Notes: a model not told the origin generated them from the letters alone. Shown: positions 34,541 to 47,590, counted from the first letter of the stretch. The stretch is DNA of 64,000 nucleotides from Diphasiastrum complanatum (GCA_029204225.1 CM055099.1:47554542-47618541); one strand, 5' to 3'. Numbers and translations: made by a program.

Positions 34541-35720
34541 AAAGATTCAACCTTAGAGATTCGTCTGATCAACAAGTTCAACGAAGATAATTTCCACGTG
34601 GAAATTCAAGATGAGGATGATTTAATCAAGAAGGAGCTATGGAAATACGTAAACGGTTCAATAGCTAGACCGACAAAACCTGAATTGCTCCTAACATGAA
34701 GCACTTGCCATCGTATCCTTGAATCTGAAAGACATTTAGATTGCTCATGTATCAAACAGCTCCACCTCCAAAGAAGCGTGGGATATCAAACGAATGGAAA
34801 GCTATCATGGATGCTGAGTACCATTCCTTGATGAAGAACAAGACCTGAAGTCTTGTTAATCCTCATGTAGGTATTAAACCTATTGACTCTAAATGGATCT
34901 TCAAGCTAAAGCTAAAGCCAGATGGATCAATATCCAAATGGAAAGTTCGATTAGTGGTTCAAGGATTTGATCAAGCTTATGGAATAGATTAAACTGACAC
35001 CTTCAGTCTAGTGGTAAAGCATCAATCTATTCGCACCTTGTTGGCTATAGTTGCTGCAGAAGATCTGGACATTCACCAGATGGACGTCCTGACAGCATTC
35101 CTTCATGGATATATACAAGAAGACATATTCATTTATCAACTAGAAGGTTACGTCCTTCAAGGCAAAGAGCATTTGGTATGTAAATTGCATAAGGCATTAT
35201 ATGGTCTTAGCATGCTCTCAGGGCCTGGTATGACAGAATCAATCACTTTTTGTTCCAGCATAATTTTACTTTTTGTTCTGTAGACTCTAATGTATATCTC
35301 AAGCATAAAGGGTCAAGCTATGATCCTTAATTATAAGCAATTCAAATCAGTTATTACAGGAACCCAAATCTTTGCTTTCATCAAAATTTGAGATGACTGA
35401 TTTAGGCCCAGTTCATTACCTTCTCGGTATGGAGATCAGCAGAGATCGGGCAAGCAGAATGATCGCTATAAGCCAAGAGTCCTATCTAACCAATGTATTC
35501 GCAGATATGGTATGGAGGACTGCAAACCGATAGACATACCCATGGATCCAAGATCCAAGCTGTCTAAAGACATGTGCCCCATAATTCAAGCAAATCAGCA
35601 AGAAATGTGCAAGTATCCTTATCAATCTGCCATAAGATCTATAATGTATTCTATGATCTACACATGACCTGATCTAGCATATGCGGTGAGCACATTATCT
35701 CAGTATATGTCCAATCTTCC
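34541..35720 (+). pseudogene. Ty1/copia gag start and reverse transcriptase
   Basis: Gag opens with MKDSTLEIRLINKFNEDNF and stops within about 60 codons. The sequence then jumps to reverse transcriptase: [31 protein letters not shown], a GFDQAYGID segment, MDVLTAFLHGYIQEDIF and LVCKLHKALYGL. A later GPVHYLLGMEI fragment is in another frame. Gag C-terminus, protease, integrase and RNase H are missing, and there are several stops. The 3' end is cut near 35720. Confidence 0.8.
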
Positions 35721-36260
35721 TTGGAGTATTTTGCAAGTTTTGGATCTCAGAATCATCAGTGGGGAACGAAGACACAGTTTTGGAGGCATCAAAAAGGCCA
35801 GGGTAGTATTAGACAGACTGAAAAGCCATTAAGTTGGGAGATTTTTACAATACTTCCAAGTTTTTGTCAAAAGTGCCATTTGTGAGAGAGTTTTGCCAAG
35901 AAATCTCTCATTTGTTTGTTTTGGGAATGCAAATCACACTAGAATATCTAGTACTGCCATTCACAATTATGAGGCATTTAGAAATTGAAAAACTGTGATT
36001 TCATTGAGTTTTAGCCTACTTTTGTGATTTTATGTGAAACTTGTGCAAGCAAGTAGAATAGGCTAAAAAACTCAGTATTCTCCATCATTTGCAGTGAGAG
36101 TAGTGTTGGGAGGTAGCCAACTGCAAGGAGAGTTGGATTCGTAGCTCATTACATAAAAAGTCGTTGATTTTGGTGGAGATTTGAGTGAAAACCAGAACTT
36201 TTTGGCAAGAAAACAGTATTCTGCAGGTTTGCTGGTTGTATTCTGTTGCAGGAAAAGTGT
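35721..36260. other. No gene seen
   Basis: A/T-rich non-coding sequence after the truncated copia, with no LTR or coding motif recognised. Confidence 0.4.
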
Positions 36261-36269
36261 TGGACAGGT

Positions 36270-36422
36270 CCGAAATGTTGTACACAGCTCCGAAACGCCA
36301 GTCCAGGGGTCCGAAACACCATTCCAATGTCCAAAACGCCTGTCAAATAGCCCGAAACGCCAAACTAGCTGCCCGAAATGCCCGACTTCTGTCCCAAAAC
36401 GTGGTCCTGCAGCCAAAACGTG
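36270..36422 (+). repeat. Array of eight CCGAAACGCC-type motifs at ~20.4-bp spacing
   Basis: Motif starts at 36270, 36290, 36311, 36331, 36352, 36373, 36394 and 36413. The cores are CCGAAATG, CCGAAACGCC, CCGAAACACC, CCAAAACGCC, CCGAAACGCC, CCGAAATGCC, CCAAAACGTG and CCAAAACGTG. The spacers differ in sequence. The near-constant spacing of 19-21 bp equals about two helical turns. The periodic open frames on both strands across this array (7-residue period) follow from it and need not be coding. Confidence 0.85.
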
Positions 36423-37069
36423 CGAGGGGAGGGTCCAAGGTCGTGCAGTGAATTGGTTTTAAAAAAAAATAGTGTCTCCAGGGGTGGGTCCCCTTGCAAA
36501 CGCAGCAGAGTGAGAGTGCATGAGTCGATGCATGCCATGTGTCCACAGAAAGGTCAAGCTGATCTGAATCGCAGATCTTGCACAGATCCGCGACGGCCAG
36601 AAATTTGCTGAAGTTTTCCTTCACCTTTCTTCAACTTCAAATGAAATCCTGAAAGGGCCCTTAACATTGGTACTGGGCCACTTTTGTTTAAGGCCTGTAC
36701 ACTAGTGGTTTTTTGCAGATAAGCAGAAAACAAAGTGATAATTTGACCTAGCTGGAGAGACTGTTTTTGGAATCTAATTAAACAAAGCTATGCTGGTACA
36801 AAGGGCTACGCGCTGATATAAAAATATCTAAAATCAGAGATCTATGCATGACGGAGGAAATTTTCAAAAATGGCAATTTGGCAATAATTGCTATTTTTCA
36901 AAGTTTAAGGATAGTTGTGAGACATTTTAAGGCCAAAATCTTCAATTTGGCATAACTTTCAATCCATAGCTCAGATTGGAAAGTGGTTTGAGACGTCATT
37001 TGTCAATTTCACAGCAAATTTTTCATTTTTGCATTCGTTTTTGTGATCTGGACTTATCTAAGTATAGTT

Positions 37070-37980
37070 ATGGCAGCTCTAAGCGAGGGCATCCTCAATG
37101 AGTCAAGCAAATTGGAAGGAGCCTATTCAGTTTGGAAATTCAAACTGAAGAACATTTTGATGGAAAAGGAGCTATGAGAGATTGTGATAGGTGAAGAAAC
37201 AAGGCTAGTGATTGAAGAAGATTAGCAAGCATTTGATAGGAGGAAACGGAAAGCATAGAATGTCATCAACTTGTCAATCAGAGATGCTATCATTCCCTAC
37301 ATTTCGGATTCGGAAGGACCGAAAGAAGCGTGGGATACGTTGAAGGCATTGTTTGAGACCACAAACACATCTCGAGTGCTATTCCTGAAGACGAAGCTGC
37401 ACACATTACGGATGGATGATGGTGCAACTATTGCTGATCACCTATTGAAGATCAAAGAGATTCGTAACCAATTAGCAGCAGTTGGAAAGCGAGTACAGGA
37501 TCGTGAGATCGTTCAATTGACATTGAACAACTTGAGTGAGTCACATCAGATGTTTGTGACAAGCATTGCCACATGGGAGAATCTTCCAACCTATGAAGAG
37601 CTAGGTGGATTGCTTTTGCATAAAGAATAATGTCAAGAGAACTTGAGTCATCGCAATAGGGGATTTGATCAAGATCTTGCAGTTAGAGGACGTGGTGGCA
37701 GATTTGTTCATGGAAGACACCAATCAAGAGGTGGAAACTCAAATCGTGGATCATTCCAACAATTCCAGGAACAGTCCAATGATGGCCCAAGTCGAGGCAA
37801 TTGGCATCAAGGTCGAGGTCAAGGACGCGACTATTCCAGGCAAAATAAATATGAAAATTGCAGGTACTGCAACAAACCTGGCCATTGGGAGCGTGAATGC
37901 TTCAAGAAACGAAAGGAGATACCACAAAGAAAAGGCAAATGGCAAGTGGGCAATATGTTGATCAACATCAATTTGATGAT
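37070..37980 (+). pseudogene. Ty1/copia gag
   Basis: Gag starts at MAALSEGILNESSKLEGAYS. It has the helices PKEAWDTLKALFET, FLKTKLHTLRMDDG and QLTLNNLSESHQMF, then a Gly/Arg/Gln-rich linker and one zinc knuckle CRYCNKPGHWERECF with the standard CX2CX4HX4C spacing. A few in-frame stops (for example near 37176, 37224 and 37628) break it. It leads directly into the protease of the same element. No 5' LTR was recognised upstream. Confidence 0.85.
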
Positions 37981-38089
37981 GATTATTATGAAGACAACTA
38001 TGCTAATCAACATCAATATGATGATGATCAATATGAAAATGATACAAGTGAAAGCTCAAACTTGTTCATTACGACGCTAATGACAAGTG

Positions 38090-39906
38090 ATGAAGCCAAG
38101 GATACCTGGTACATCGACATTGGAGCGTCCAAGCACATGACTTCGATAAAGGAGTGGTTTTCGGAATTCAACAAAATCCACAATGGCGATGAAGTTGGAC
38201 AAGCTGATGGCCAATTGCTACCTATGAAAGGATTTAGAGTGGTACTAGTGAAGCTAGCAGGCGGGATGATAAAGTCGATAAGCAATGTGAAATATGTACC
38301 TGGTTTGGCTAAGAATCACTATCAGTTGGGATGATGGCTGATCAACAACTCAAGGTTGAGATTGATAGCCACAAATGCCTCGTCAAGGACATCAAAAATC
38401 ACTACAAAGTGATTGCTACAGGAGCCAAAGTCAATGGGAATTGATTCTACAAATTGAATGCGAGATCTTTTACTCAAGCTATGATAAGCATTCTTGATAG
38501 TCGAAGTGATCTTTGGCATCAACGATTTGGTCATATTAGTGCTCAAAGTTCAGATTCTAAAAAGAGGTAATCTAGTCATTGGATTGCCTAATATTTCTTT
38601 TAAAGAAAAAATCCGTGAAGGTTGCATTTTGGGAAAACAACACAGAGAGAGGTTTCGCAAAAGTGGAGCAAGGAGAGCTAGTGGCATCCTAGATCTTGTC
38701 CACAGTGATCTATGTGGACCAATGTAGACTAGATCTCTTAGTGGTTGCTATTACTTTATTACCTTTATTGATGATTATAGCATATGCATTTGGATTTATT
38801 TCATAAGCAAGAAATCAGAGACTTTTGCTAAGTTCAGGGAATTTAAGAAGCAAACAGGATGTTACATCAAGACTTTGAGATCTGATGGAGGTGGTGAGTA
38901 TTTTTCGACAAAATTTATTGATTTTTGCAAAGATCAAGGGATCAAGAGGCAGACTTCAATACCTTATTCATCGCAGCAAAATGGAGTTGCAGAGTGAAAG
39001 AATAGATCCATTGTTGAGATGGCTAGGGCAATGCCCAAAAGCAAAGGTATGCCAAACACCTTTTGGGCATAAGCTTGTAGCACAGCTACGCACATCCTAA
39101 ATCAGTGTCCTATGAAATCTGTGGAAGGTAAGACACCTCATGCTTTTACTGGAAAGAAACCTAATATTTCTCATTTGAGAGTATTTGGTTGTGATGCTTA
39201 TGCTCATATTCCTGATGAGAAACAAAGCAAATTGGATGCAAAAGCTGTCAAGTGTATTTTCCTTGAATATGATGAGAAGGCCAAGGCATACATGATGTAT
39301 GATACAAATGCACAGAAGCTTGTGATTTTTAGGGATGCTACATTTGACGAGATGGGTCAAGGTGAACAATATGAAGAAATCACTGAATCTTTTGATGAGG
39401 GAGCGAAAATATAGGTTAAGAAGGAAGTGGATTTTGATGTGGAAGATCCAATGGAAAAAGGTAAGTTTGAAGTTGATATCCCTAAGAGAGTACCCAAATG
39501 GTACTTATCAGTCACAGGTGATGCTAAGAAGCTAGATACTCTTGAATCTAGTGAACAAGGAGAGCTTAGAAGGTCAAGCAGAAATCAGAAATCTCCTGAA
39601 AGGTTAGAGATGAATCTAGCCCTAATGGGTTCCATGCTCAAGGCTCAAGAACCAAAAACCTTTCGTGAAGCAAAGGAGCACAAGGAGTGGCGTGCAGCTA
39701 TGGAAACAAAAATGGAGGCCATATCGAAAAATAGGACGTGGAACTTGGTTGAGCTACCTTATGGTAAGATGCCTATCACTTGCAAATGGATTTATGAAAT
39801 CAAATATGGAGCGGATGGGCAACTCAACAAGTACAAAGCACAGTTGGTTGCGAGAGGATTGAGCAGCATGAAGGTATTGATTTTGAGGAAACCTTTGCAC
39901 CCGTAG
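38090..39906 (+). pseudogene. Ty1/copia protease, integrase and reverse transcriptase start
   Basis: The protease has WYIDIGASKHM, with I instead of the usual S or T after the catalytic D. Pre-integrase (LWHQRFGH) and integrase follow, with LVHSDLCGPM, FIDDYSICIWIYF, RSDGGGEYFSTKF and SSQQNGVAE, then FGCDAYAHIPDEK. After an acidic linker the reverse transcriptase begins with WRAAMETKMEAISKNRTW and ITCKWIYEIKYGADGQ. Gag-to-RNase H order is complete from 37070 to 41152, the most complete element in the window. A handful of stops and shifts inactivate it. Confidence 0.85.
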
Positions 39907-41152
39907 CTAAGATAGTAACTATACGTTCTATCATTGCTATCTCTACTTTCTATGGTTGGAAGATCCAGCAAATGGACATTAAATCTACTTTTCTTAATGG
40001 AGTGCTGGATGAAGAGTTGTATTTAGTACAACCTCAAGGATTTGTTGAGCCAGGGAGAGAGCATCTTGTTTGTAAGCTCAACAAAGCTATCTATGGATTG
40101 AAGCAAGCACCACGGGCGTGGTACTCTTGCATTGATGAACACTTCAAGCGAAGGGGAATGGTAAAGAATAATGTTGATCCTAATCTTTACATTCTAAGAC
40201 AAGATTCAGATATAGTGTTCATTGTTTTGTATGTGGATGATTTGATTATTACAGAAAGTAATGAGAGCTTAATTGTGATATCAAATCAGATCTTTCCAAT
40301 GCTTTTGACATGAGCAATCTAGGATTGATGCACTATTGTCTTGGCATTGAAGTATGGCAAAAGGAAGAGGTTGTCTTTCTTACACAAAGCAAGTATGCAC
40401 GAGATTTGCTTTATAAGTTCAATATGCAGGATTGTAAGCCTTTGAGTATACCGATGGATGTCAACATGAAGCTTACTGCATATGATGACTATGAGAAAGT
40501 GGATGCTTACTTGTACATGCAGCTGGTGGGTAGTTTGATCTATTTGACACACACACGACCTGATATTTCTTATGTTGGTGTTGTTAGTCAATTTATGCAA
40601 AATCCTAGTCAAAAGCGCACTGGAAGTCTGCTAAACGTATTCTCAGGTACATTCGAAGGACGTTGAATTTTGGTTTGAAGTATGATCAGCCTGAAGCGCC
40701 AATGTTGGTAGGTTACACAGATGTTGATTGGTCAAGTAAAATTGATGATAGAAGATCTACCAGTGGTCATACATTCAATTATGGTACAGCTGCATTTCAT
40801 GGAGCAGCAAAAAGCAACCTACATTAGCCTTATCTTCGACGGAAGTTGAATATCGTGCACTCAGCAATGCTACACAGGAAGCGGTATGGCTACGAAGATT
40901 GCTTGTTGATTTAGGTCAACCACAGGTGGATGCAACTATTATTTCATGCAACAACCAAAGCTGCATTCACCTTGCCAAAAATCCAGTTCTACATGCTCGA
41001 ACCAAGCACATCGAAATACATTATCACTTTGTTCGAGAGAAAATACTTGATGGAACCATTAATCTTGTTTTTTGTAAATCTGAAGATCAAATGACAGACA
41101 TTTTTACTAAGCCATTAGGTGGATGTAAATTTGAAAAGTTTCGTACTTTATA
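39907..41152 (+). pseudogene. Ty1/copia reverse transcriptase palm and RNase H
   Basis: Continues with MDIKSTFLNGVLDEELYL, IYGLKQAPRAWYSCI and the catalytic IVLYVDDLIIT, then LMHYCLGIEVW and GSLIYLTHTRPDISY. RNase H has a SSTEVEYRAL segment and NNQSCIHLAKNPVLHARTKH, followed by DQMTDIFTKPLGG. It is broken by a frameshift near 40310 and several stops. It ends just before a purine-rich tract (TTCAGGAGAG) and the 3' LTR. Confidence 0.85.
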
Positions 41153-41189
41153 AGAAATAGAAGAATGTAATTTTATCATTCAGGAGAGT

Positions 41190-41484
41190 GTTAGAAACCA
41201 ATGATAAACTTGTTATGATTTACTGTTGACAGTTGTTACCAACTGTAAGTAGCTGTAGGCTAGTCTATAGTCAACTACTAGTTTTCTCTCTATAGTAGCT
41301 GTAGGCTAGTCTATAGTCAACTACTAGTTTTCTCTCTCTCTATATTCAGGGTTCATTGTATTCTCTTTCAGTTAGTGTAATATTGTGATGGTGTGTTCTT
41401 CCTCTTTCTCTTGGTGATTGCTTATGGTGATTGATTGACAATGCTCATTAGATTATTGACACGATGATAGACCAACCTCTAATA
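41190..41484 (+). repeat. Copia 3' LTR with internal tandem duplication
   Basis: Starts TGTTAGAAACC after the purine tract and ends near ACCTCTAATA, about 295 bp. The expected CTAACA end is altered. A block AGCTGTAGGCTAGTC... to ...TAGTTTTCTCTC is duplicated (about 41249-41294 and 41297-41338). A primer-site-like TATCGTATCAGAG follows at 41486, which is odd for a 3' LTR. Confidence 0.7.
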
Positions 41485-41499
41485 TTATCGTATCAGAGT

Positions 41500-44200
41500 T
41501 TGTGCCATGCTGACTAGTATATGGGTTATTGGACCATATCATCTTAGTTAAGATATAAAGACATATATAAAGTTTAGTCGTATATATTTATAATATAATT
41601 AACAAGCTTGGTATGGACATAGGTGCTAGTATTAGGACAATTCCATGCCATTCTAACCCTTGTGAATATTTCTTAGTATCAGCAAATCATGCACTGATGT
41701 TATTACTCCTGAGCATATCCATGATTTCTAGGTAAATATCAAACAAAGATCTAATTACATGGGTTGAACACCTACAAGGGCACAATTACTGGGCGGCTCT
41801 CACATCTCCAGACCGCTCTACTCTGGAAGGTTTGGACGGCATAGAACTAGCAGGTTTCTGAGGGCACTACACCCTCTCGACTTCTGCGTGTCTCTACAGT
41901 ATGGCTACTTTTTTTCTGCACACTAGCTAGTACTATAGGACTGCCTCCCTACATGGAGTGCTATAGTCCTCTTTTTCAGTTTGCATAGCTTGTCCTTTTG
42001 GACGGTTTGACTGACTTGGCCTCAGGTTGCCATTTCTTTTTTGTACTTGTACATTTGTGGAAATACAATAGTATTCTTAAGCTTTAAAAAAAAAAAAAAG
42101 GTTACACAATAATAGAAGTTTTGGAAGCATGGAAGGAATAAGTAACTATTTCATGTACATGCTTAACTACAAGACAGGTAAATCTTTAAAAGTTCCTTAT
42201 TGAATGTTTTTTCACATCTACACATGGGATCTCTTGCAACGGGCTCATTAGACAATAGATCAATGCTCTTCTATAACTTGTCACGTTGAAATTAGCCTTC
42301 AAACATTTCCATTGGCACCTTCATGGCTAGAATTGGTGCTTGGGGAACCCTTTTTAGGTTATGCTCAAAAAACTTACAATTTTCAAAGCTTCTTGATTTT
42401 TTAGGACTATTACTCATAAGAAGATTATATGGGGGCACAAAAAATTGCTAAAAATTTTATGATTTTGATTTTTGAGAAATTGTGGCAATTTCATTCCTAA
42501 ATTTTGCCGGTTTCTTGAGCACTGCTGGCATTTGTCAGTGTTTGCTTCACCAACTTCCACAACAAAATTCACCCCATCAAACTTCGACTCTTTGAACTGT
42601 CCATGCAACATACTGGATACTTGGTGACCATTTTGCCCATTTTCTAAACAGATTAAAAAGCAGAATAGTCATCTGGTTTCATCAAAAAAGATTTGGTGTG
42701 CTTTCTAGCCTGCGTGTAGTCAGGGCTCAGGCGTCAGCAGGCTACCACGTGGCAGTTTTTGACTAGTCTAAAAAATTCTAAGTGCTCATTTTGCTTCATA
42801 AAAAGTCAAAGTATCCATTACTCAATGGAAGGCGCCGGGCACAAGCCATTCTGCCTGGTTCAGCTTTTCAAAAAACTTTAGGCTCGACCCCTTGGGGCCT
42901 TGCACAAAAAATTCTAAAAATCCTTACTGTGCAAAATGGACTCTGCCCGGCCCATTCCATAGTACTTGAAAGTCTTTCTGTGATGTATTCAACCTCTGTG
43001 CAGCAAACCTTCACAAAGATCTAATGAGTGCTACAAGAGAACTGAATCCACACTTGCCATTCAGATATATCTTCACAATGCCTGCACATCAGATCTGTCT
43101 TCACGTGCTTAAAAAAAAACCAGACCTGCCTCCTATCAGGTATGTGGGCTATTTCGAATCCCAGGCTGAAAGAACAAGATAATTCCGAATCTTCTATCAT
43201 CTACATTCTAGATTCTAGATTCTAAAGCCTGCCCAGTTGTGCCTAGGATTCATGAATCGTGTTCAGAAGATAACTAGAAAGCGTAGCTGTGGGATTAGCC
43301 ATCATTAGCATATTTTGCACCTCACTCCAGTGTGGTGTCAGTGGAGGGCCCAAGCAATCAAATGGTGGGCACTGGGGATTCGGGAAACTGGAATGGTGGA
43401 GAGATAAGCGTGATACGCCTCCAGCACCCTAAGATTATTCTGGAACAGTGACTGAATGTCAGTCACAGCGTCGAATACGCTGATCAATGGCTTTGTTTCT
43501 TCCTGTAGCATGGACGATACAACTCGTGGGCTTCTTTTAAGGATTTAACGGGCTGATAATGATGCTCAGGAGTTTCCTTTAACACAAGGATTGTGCTTTC
43601 ATTGCTTAGTAAACCAGCAAGCAGACAAATGATTCTCTATCTTTCATTTTGCGTAAAACGGAAACAACAAACAAAATATCTCTCTTTCTTATGCATTTCT
43701 TCTACAAATCTTGCTGAAATTTTCTAGCAAAGAAAACAACACTTCAGAAAAACAGAATCCTATCTAAAATGCAAACCGCATGCCAAGATGAATGTGGAGG
43801 TAATCACTTTATCACTAGTTGGCCACATGAGGTATTTGGCGACGAGTTCTAAGTAGTTTGCAGCAGCGCATTTTCATTGCCACTGCTATGTGAGTGCTCG
43901 GCCATTCCATCCAACGATGGAAGGGCAATGAGAGACGGGGGAGCAAACGTGGTTGTGGAAGAGAACCCATCACCACCCTTGGATGCTATAATTGGCATGC
44001 ACCCTGATCCTTCTAGTTCCTATGCAAAGAGATTCCTAGCTATGCAAAAAAGCTACTCTTGGTTCTGCTACCACACCTAGGAGCTGGTTTCTCTTGGAGT
44101 GCCAAGAAATAGCTCACAATTTTGCACAATGTGGGCAAAAGAGAGAACATCACCATCTCGTGCCTAAAAAACATTCACACTATGATGAATGAGGGATGTG
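41500..44200. other. No gene seen
   Basis: No coding motif found. A poly(A) run at 42086-42099 follows a 3'-UTR-like stretch and may mark a retroposed 3' end. The short open frames here show no recognisable domain or biased composition. Confidence 0.45.
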
Positions 44201-44205
44201 AGGAG

Positions 44206-44206
44206 G

Positions 44207-44249
<43 letters not shown>

Positions 44250-44284
44250 TTGCAACTATGATGAATGAGGGATGTGAGGAGGGC

Positions 44285-44319
<35 letters not shown>

Positions 44320-44332
44320 AAGAGAAGTTGCA
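44206..44332. repeat. Two (GA)n runs in an ~80-bp tandem duplication
   Basis: TGATGAATGAGGGATGTGAG followed by (GA)n and GTTGCAAC occurs twice in succession, with (GA)n at about 44211-44246 and 44288-44313. Confidence 0.85.
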
Positions 44333-44468
44333 ACAACCCTCACCAATGTGTTCCTACAAAATGGTTCACTATCTCGAGGTCCTTTTAAACACACATAAGG
44401 ACTTCTTCCACATTAATTATATTATTTGGCACTTTAGGCCCCTTAATACATTTCAAAGCTGGTAAATG

Positions 44469-44554
44469 CTTCTTGGTTTCCAAGGAGAGGCTCGAACTTG
44501 AGACCAAAGAAACTTTGGATGTCAAGATAACCAATTGAGCCAACACCCTTAACT
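44469..44554 (-). mobile_element. tRNA-derived SINE (86 bp) with 14-bp target duplication
   Basis: On the minus strand a box-A-like GGCTCAATTGGTTAT and a box-B-like AAGTTCGAGCC are followed by CTTGGAAACCAAG. AAAGCTGGTAAATG flanks both sides (44455-44468 and 44555-44568). It is related to 47692-47780. Internal polymerase III promoter boxes are typical of SINEs, which are moved by LINE machinery. Confidence 0.8.
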
Positions 44555-44734
44555 AAAGCTGGTAAATGACCAATATAAAGCCAATATGCCTTTTTTTTAT
44601 TTTCAGCACCCTCTGTGCACTCCCTGCACCATGCTAGGGAGTGCATCTAAGGTTGAGAACCAAGGAAAAAGATTTATATAAGTTTTTTTTTGATTCTCAA
44701 TCCTTTATGCACTCCTCCCTAACATGAGGGTGTT

Positions 44735-44880
44735 GAAATAAGCAAAGTGTAACTAATATTCGACATGGCTTACTACTACATTGTAACTACCCATAAATGT
44801 TGATATAAAGTATAATGTAACTAATATTCTACATGGCTTCCTACTACATTGTGACAGCCCATAAATGTTGATATGGCACA
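44735..44880. repeat. Tandem duplication of about 70 bp
   Basis: The block containing TGTAACTAATATTC, ACATGGCTT and CCATAAATGTTGATAT occurs twice with a few differences. Confidence 0.8.
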
Positions 44881-44889
44881 CATGTTGAC

Positions 44890-46220
44890 CACCCATGCCA
44901 TGTCATGATGTCAACCATCATGGAGGCAAACGTCACATTCCCAACAACAAATAGTTTGCAGCTCATTTTGGCAAATGGTGAGGACTTGGAAAACATGGCA
45001 AGGAAGAACATGCAACCCTAACACATGGAGAGTAAGGATACTCAATACCATTTTGGTAGATGATAGTACATCCCTTGGTTGATGTGTTTGTACACTTGAG
45101 GAGCATAATTGATCACACCTACCACATGGTATACCACATGGTAGATAACATACAAGTATAAATATGAGAGTACTTGCAATATGTAACCTTGAGGAGTTCA
45201 ATTAAATTCTCAACGATGAAGGATGTCTTTGTGAGATTTTGAGACAAATAAATAATGCTCAAAGTTTTTTTTTTTCTCGACTAAGGTTCCTCTCTTTTAT
45301 CTTTTCAAGTCTTTCTTTGCAAGATTAAATTAATTTTTTCAAGAATGTAGGTGAGTGTTTTTAATACTTAAAGAGTGTAGTTGCATAATCAAATTGCAAG
45401 GTACAAAAAAGTGATTGGCTACACTTGTGTATCTAATTCTAGTACAAATCCCCAAGAGACAAATATCAAGGCATTATTCGTGATTCCTCGATACCTCCCT
45501 TTCTCTCACTTCTACAAGTCACAAGTCAAGATTCCTCCCTTCCTCTCATTTCTACAAGTCACAAGTCAAGATTTCAAAATTTGAGTTGCGTGTTTTATGG
45601 AAAGTGAATATAAGTCAAGGTTGGTAATTATGTAAGAATTTTAAAAACATATCATACCCATGCATTTATATGGTAACCAAATAGTATAACTAACTCTCAA
45701 CATTTTTAAAATAACCTCACTAATCCATAATTACGAATTTCAAAAATCTCATTTATTCAAAACCGGCCGGTTCTAAATAAAAACCAAAAGTCCAAATATG
45801 CGAAACCGCAGATTCCCAAAAGACAACCTTCATGAAAAAACGACGACCAAAGTTTCACATAAAAAGCAAATAACTGCCCAATACTACTTAAGATGTCACT
45901 TCAACTACTAGCACCACTTATTTAGATAGTAAAATGTGTCATTGTCCAAAATTTATATGCACAATTCAAATATGAACATATTTTCGGAAAAATATTTTGC
46001 TCACAAGATCTTTTATTCTCCACATAAACACAAATGTAACTATGCACAATTAAAACTTCATTTTTTTGTTTCTACGCTTCTAAAGCAAAGAGAGTGTTTT
46101 AACTAGTATACTTAGGCTTAAGACTCTCCTAAATGACCCAACATCAATTTAAAGATGCAACACACACTAGACCTTCATAATGAAACTTTTTGAAGTTCAC
46201 CTTATGCTGCCCTTTCGTAA
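44890..46220. other. No gene seen
   Basis: A/T-rich DNA with one short tandem duplication (about 45485-45572, repeating TTCTACAAGTCACAAGTCAAG). No protein-like frame was recognised. Confidence 0.5.
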
Positions 46221-46225
46221 GATCC

Positions 46226-46300
46226 AACGGAGTTGACTCAGTTAGTTAGCTTGATATCCGAAGTTTCTTTGGTCCCAGGTTCAGGACCCCTTGAAACCCA
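46226..46300 (+). mobile_element. Degenerate tRNA-derived SINE copy
   Basis: GAGTTGACTCAGTTAGTTAGC (box A), TTTCTTTGGTCCCAGGTTC (box B region) and CCCTTGAAACC match the reverse complement of the SINE at 47692-47780. No target duplication was found, so the ends are approximate. Confidence 0.65.
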
Positions 46301-47570
46301 ACATGCATTCTAGCCTTTCACACTTGATAGTTTCGCCATCACACAATTTGAGACCTTCAAAGTGCAGCTTCTTCATTAAATTGGGCTCAGACTGCACCTT
46401 GAAACACTTCACCCTTATCACTAAGTGTTAGGCCTTCAAAACCAATGTGTGAAAGCTGAATATATAAGTTCTCACACTCTTAGGTTGGTAAAGGGCATCT
46501 CTTCCAAATCATGAACACAAGCCACACATCCCTCCATCCAAAGATGCACCAAAGAGTCTGCGAAGAATAGAAAAAGAATCTTAAGAAATCCTTATTCCTT
46601 TTCTCAACAATTTGAGGCAAAATTGGTAGCATATCACTCCTTGTACCAAAAGACTGCTGCATTGTTGCGCGGATAGAGCAATGTTGATCAGTCTGGAGGC
46701 TGGTTTTGCCCCTTACCCACAGCTGTCATCAGAAAACATATGGAATAGTGTAAATTGCCACCAAAACAAACTGCACGGTCTAGGACAGCTACTATCAATG
46801 GGACTTCAGCTTTGATGAAGGTTAGATCATGCTACTGCACACGGACTGGTATAGCTACTATCAATGGGCCTCCGGATTTCAAAAACCTCACAACCTCAAC
46901 CACAAAGGGATCTGCTGCAATTTGTATCTGACAAGATGCTTTTCGACGCAGAGGGCTAATCAACCTGTTCAAACAACGCCCTTCAGATCCTATCTTCTCC
47001 ACAAGAATTGTCTGAACTTCTACAATGATTTATCTCTACAAACAAAAAACTGTCACCAACATTAACATAGTTCTAATAGAAATATCTTAGATTAGAGATT
47101 ACTGCACTCAAAATCTTATATCTAGTGTAAGCAATCATCACTCACATGAACAATGTTCCTAGACGTGAGAGAGACAAGACACAAACTATCGTTACAATCT
47201 CCACTCCTCGTAATGAAAATGAACAAAATTGACATAAGGGCAATGTTGCACCCTTTGGACCCGACGGTTGTTGATCAGTTTATGACTACCAAAACTCGTA
47301 GAAACAAATACAACATCAAATAATAAGTTATACTTGATATATATCGGTACAATAATCCTTAGGTTGAAGATTGTTATTGTCATGTGTGGCTTAGGGGTTG
47401 TTCCTTCTTGTACCACAACCCAGGAACATGTTCCTGATAGGTGCTCCCAACGTATTGAGCTCATCATGCAAGACTGAATTGAACTAGTTTTTCAATTTAT
47501 GCATCCACATCTAGGAAAGGTTTCATTTCATCCTACAAATCACTTTTGGTACTACAAGATACTAATCCCT
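46301..47570. other. No gene seen
   Basis: Non-coding; a short repeated phrase AGCTACTATCAATGGG at about 46788 and 46852 is the only structure noted. Confidence 0.45.
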
Positions 47571-47590
47571 CCCCTCCCCCCCCCCCCCCC

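Noticed and set aside
36181-36462. Seven-residue repeat protein across the motif array
   Set aside because: The periodicity follows from the 20-21 bp DNA spacing and appears in frames on both strands; no start context or homologue is visible.
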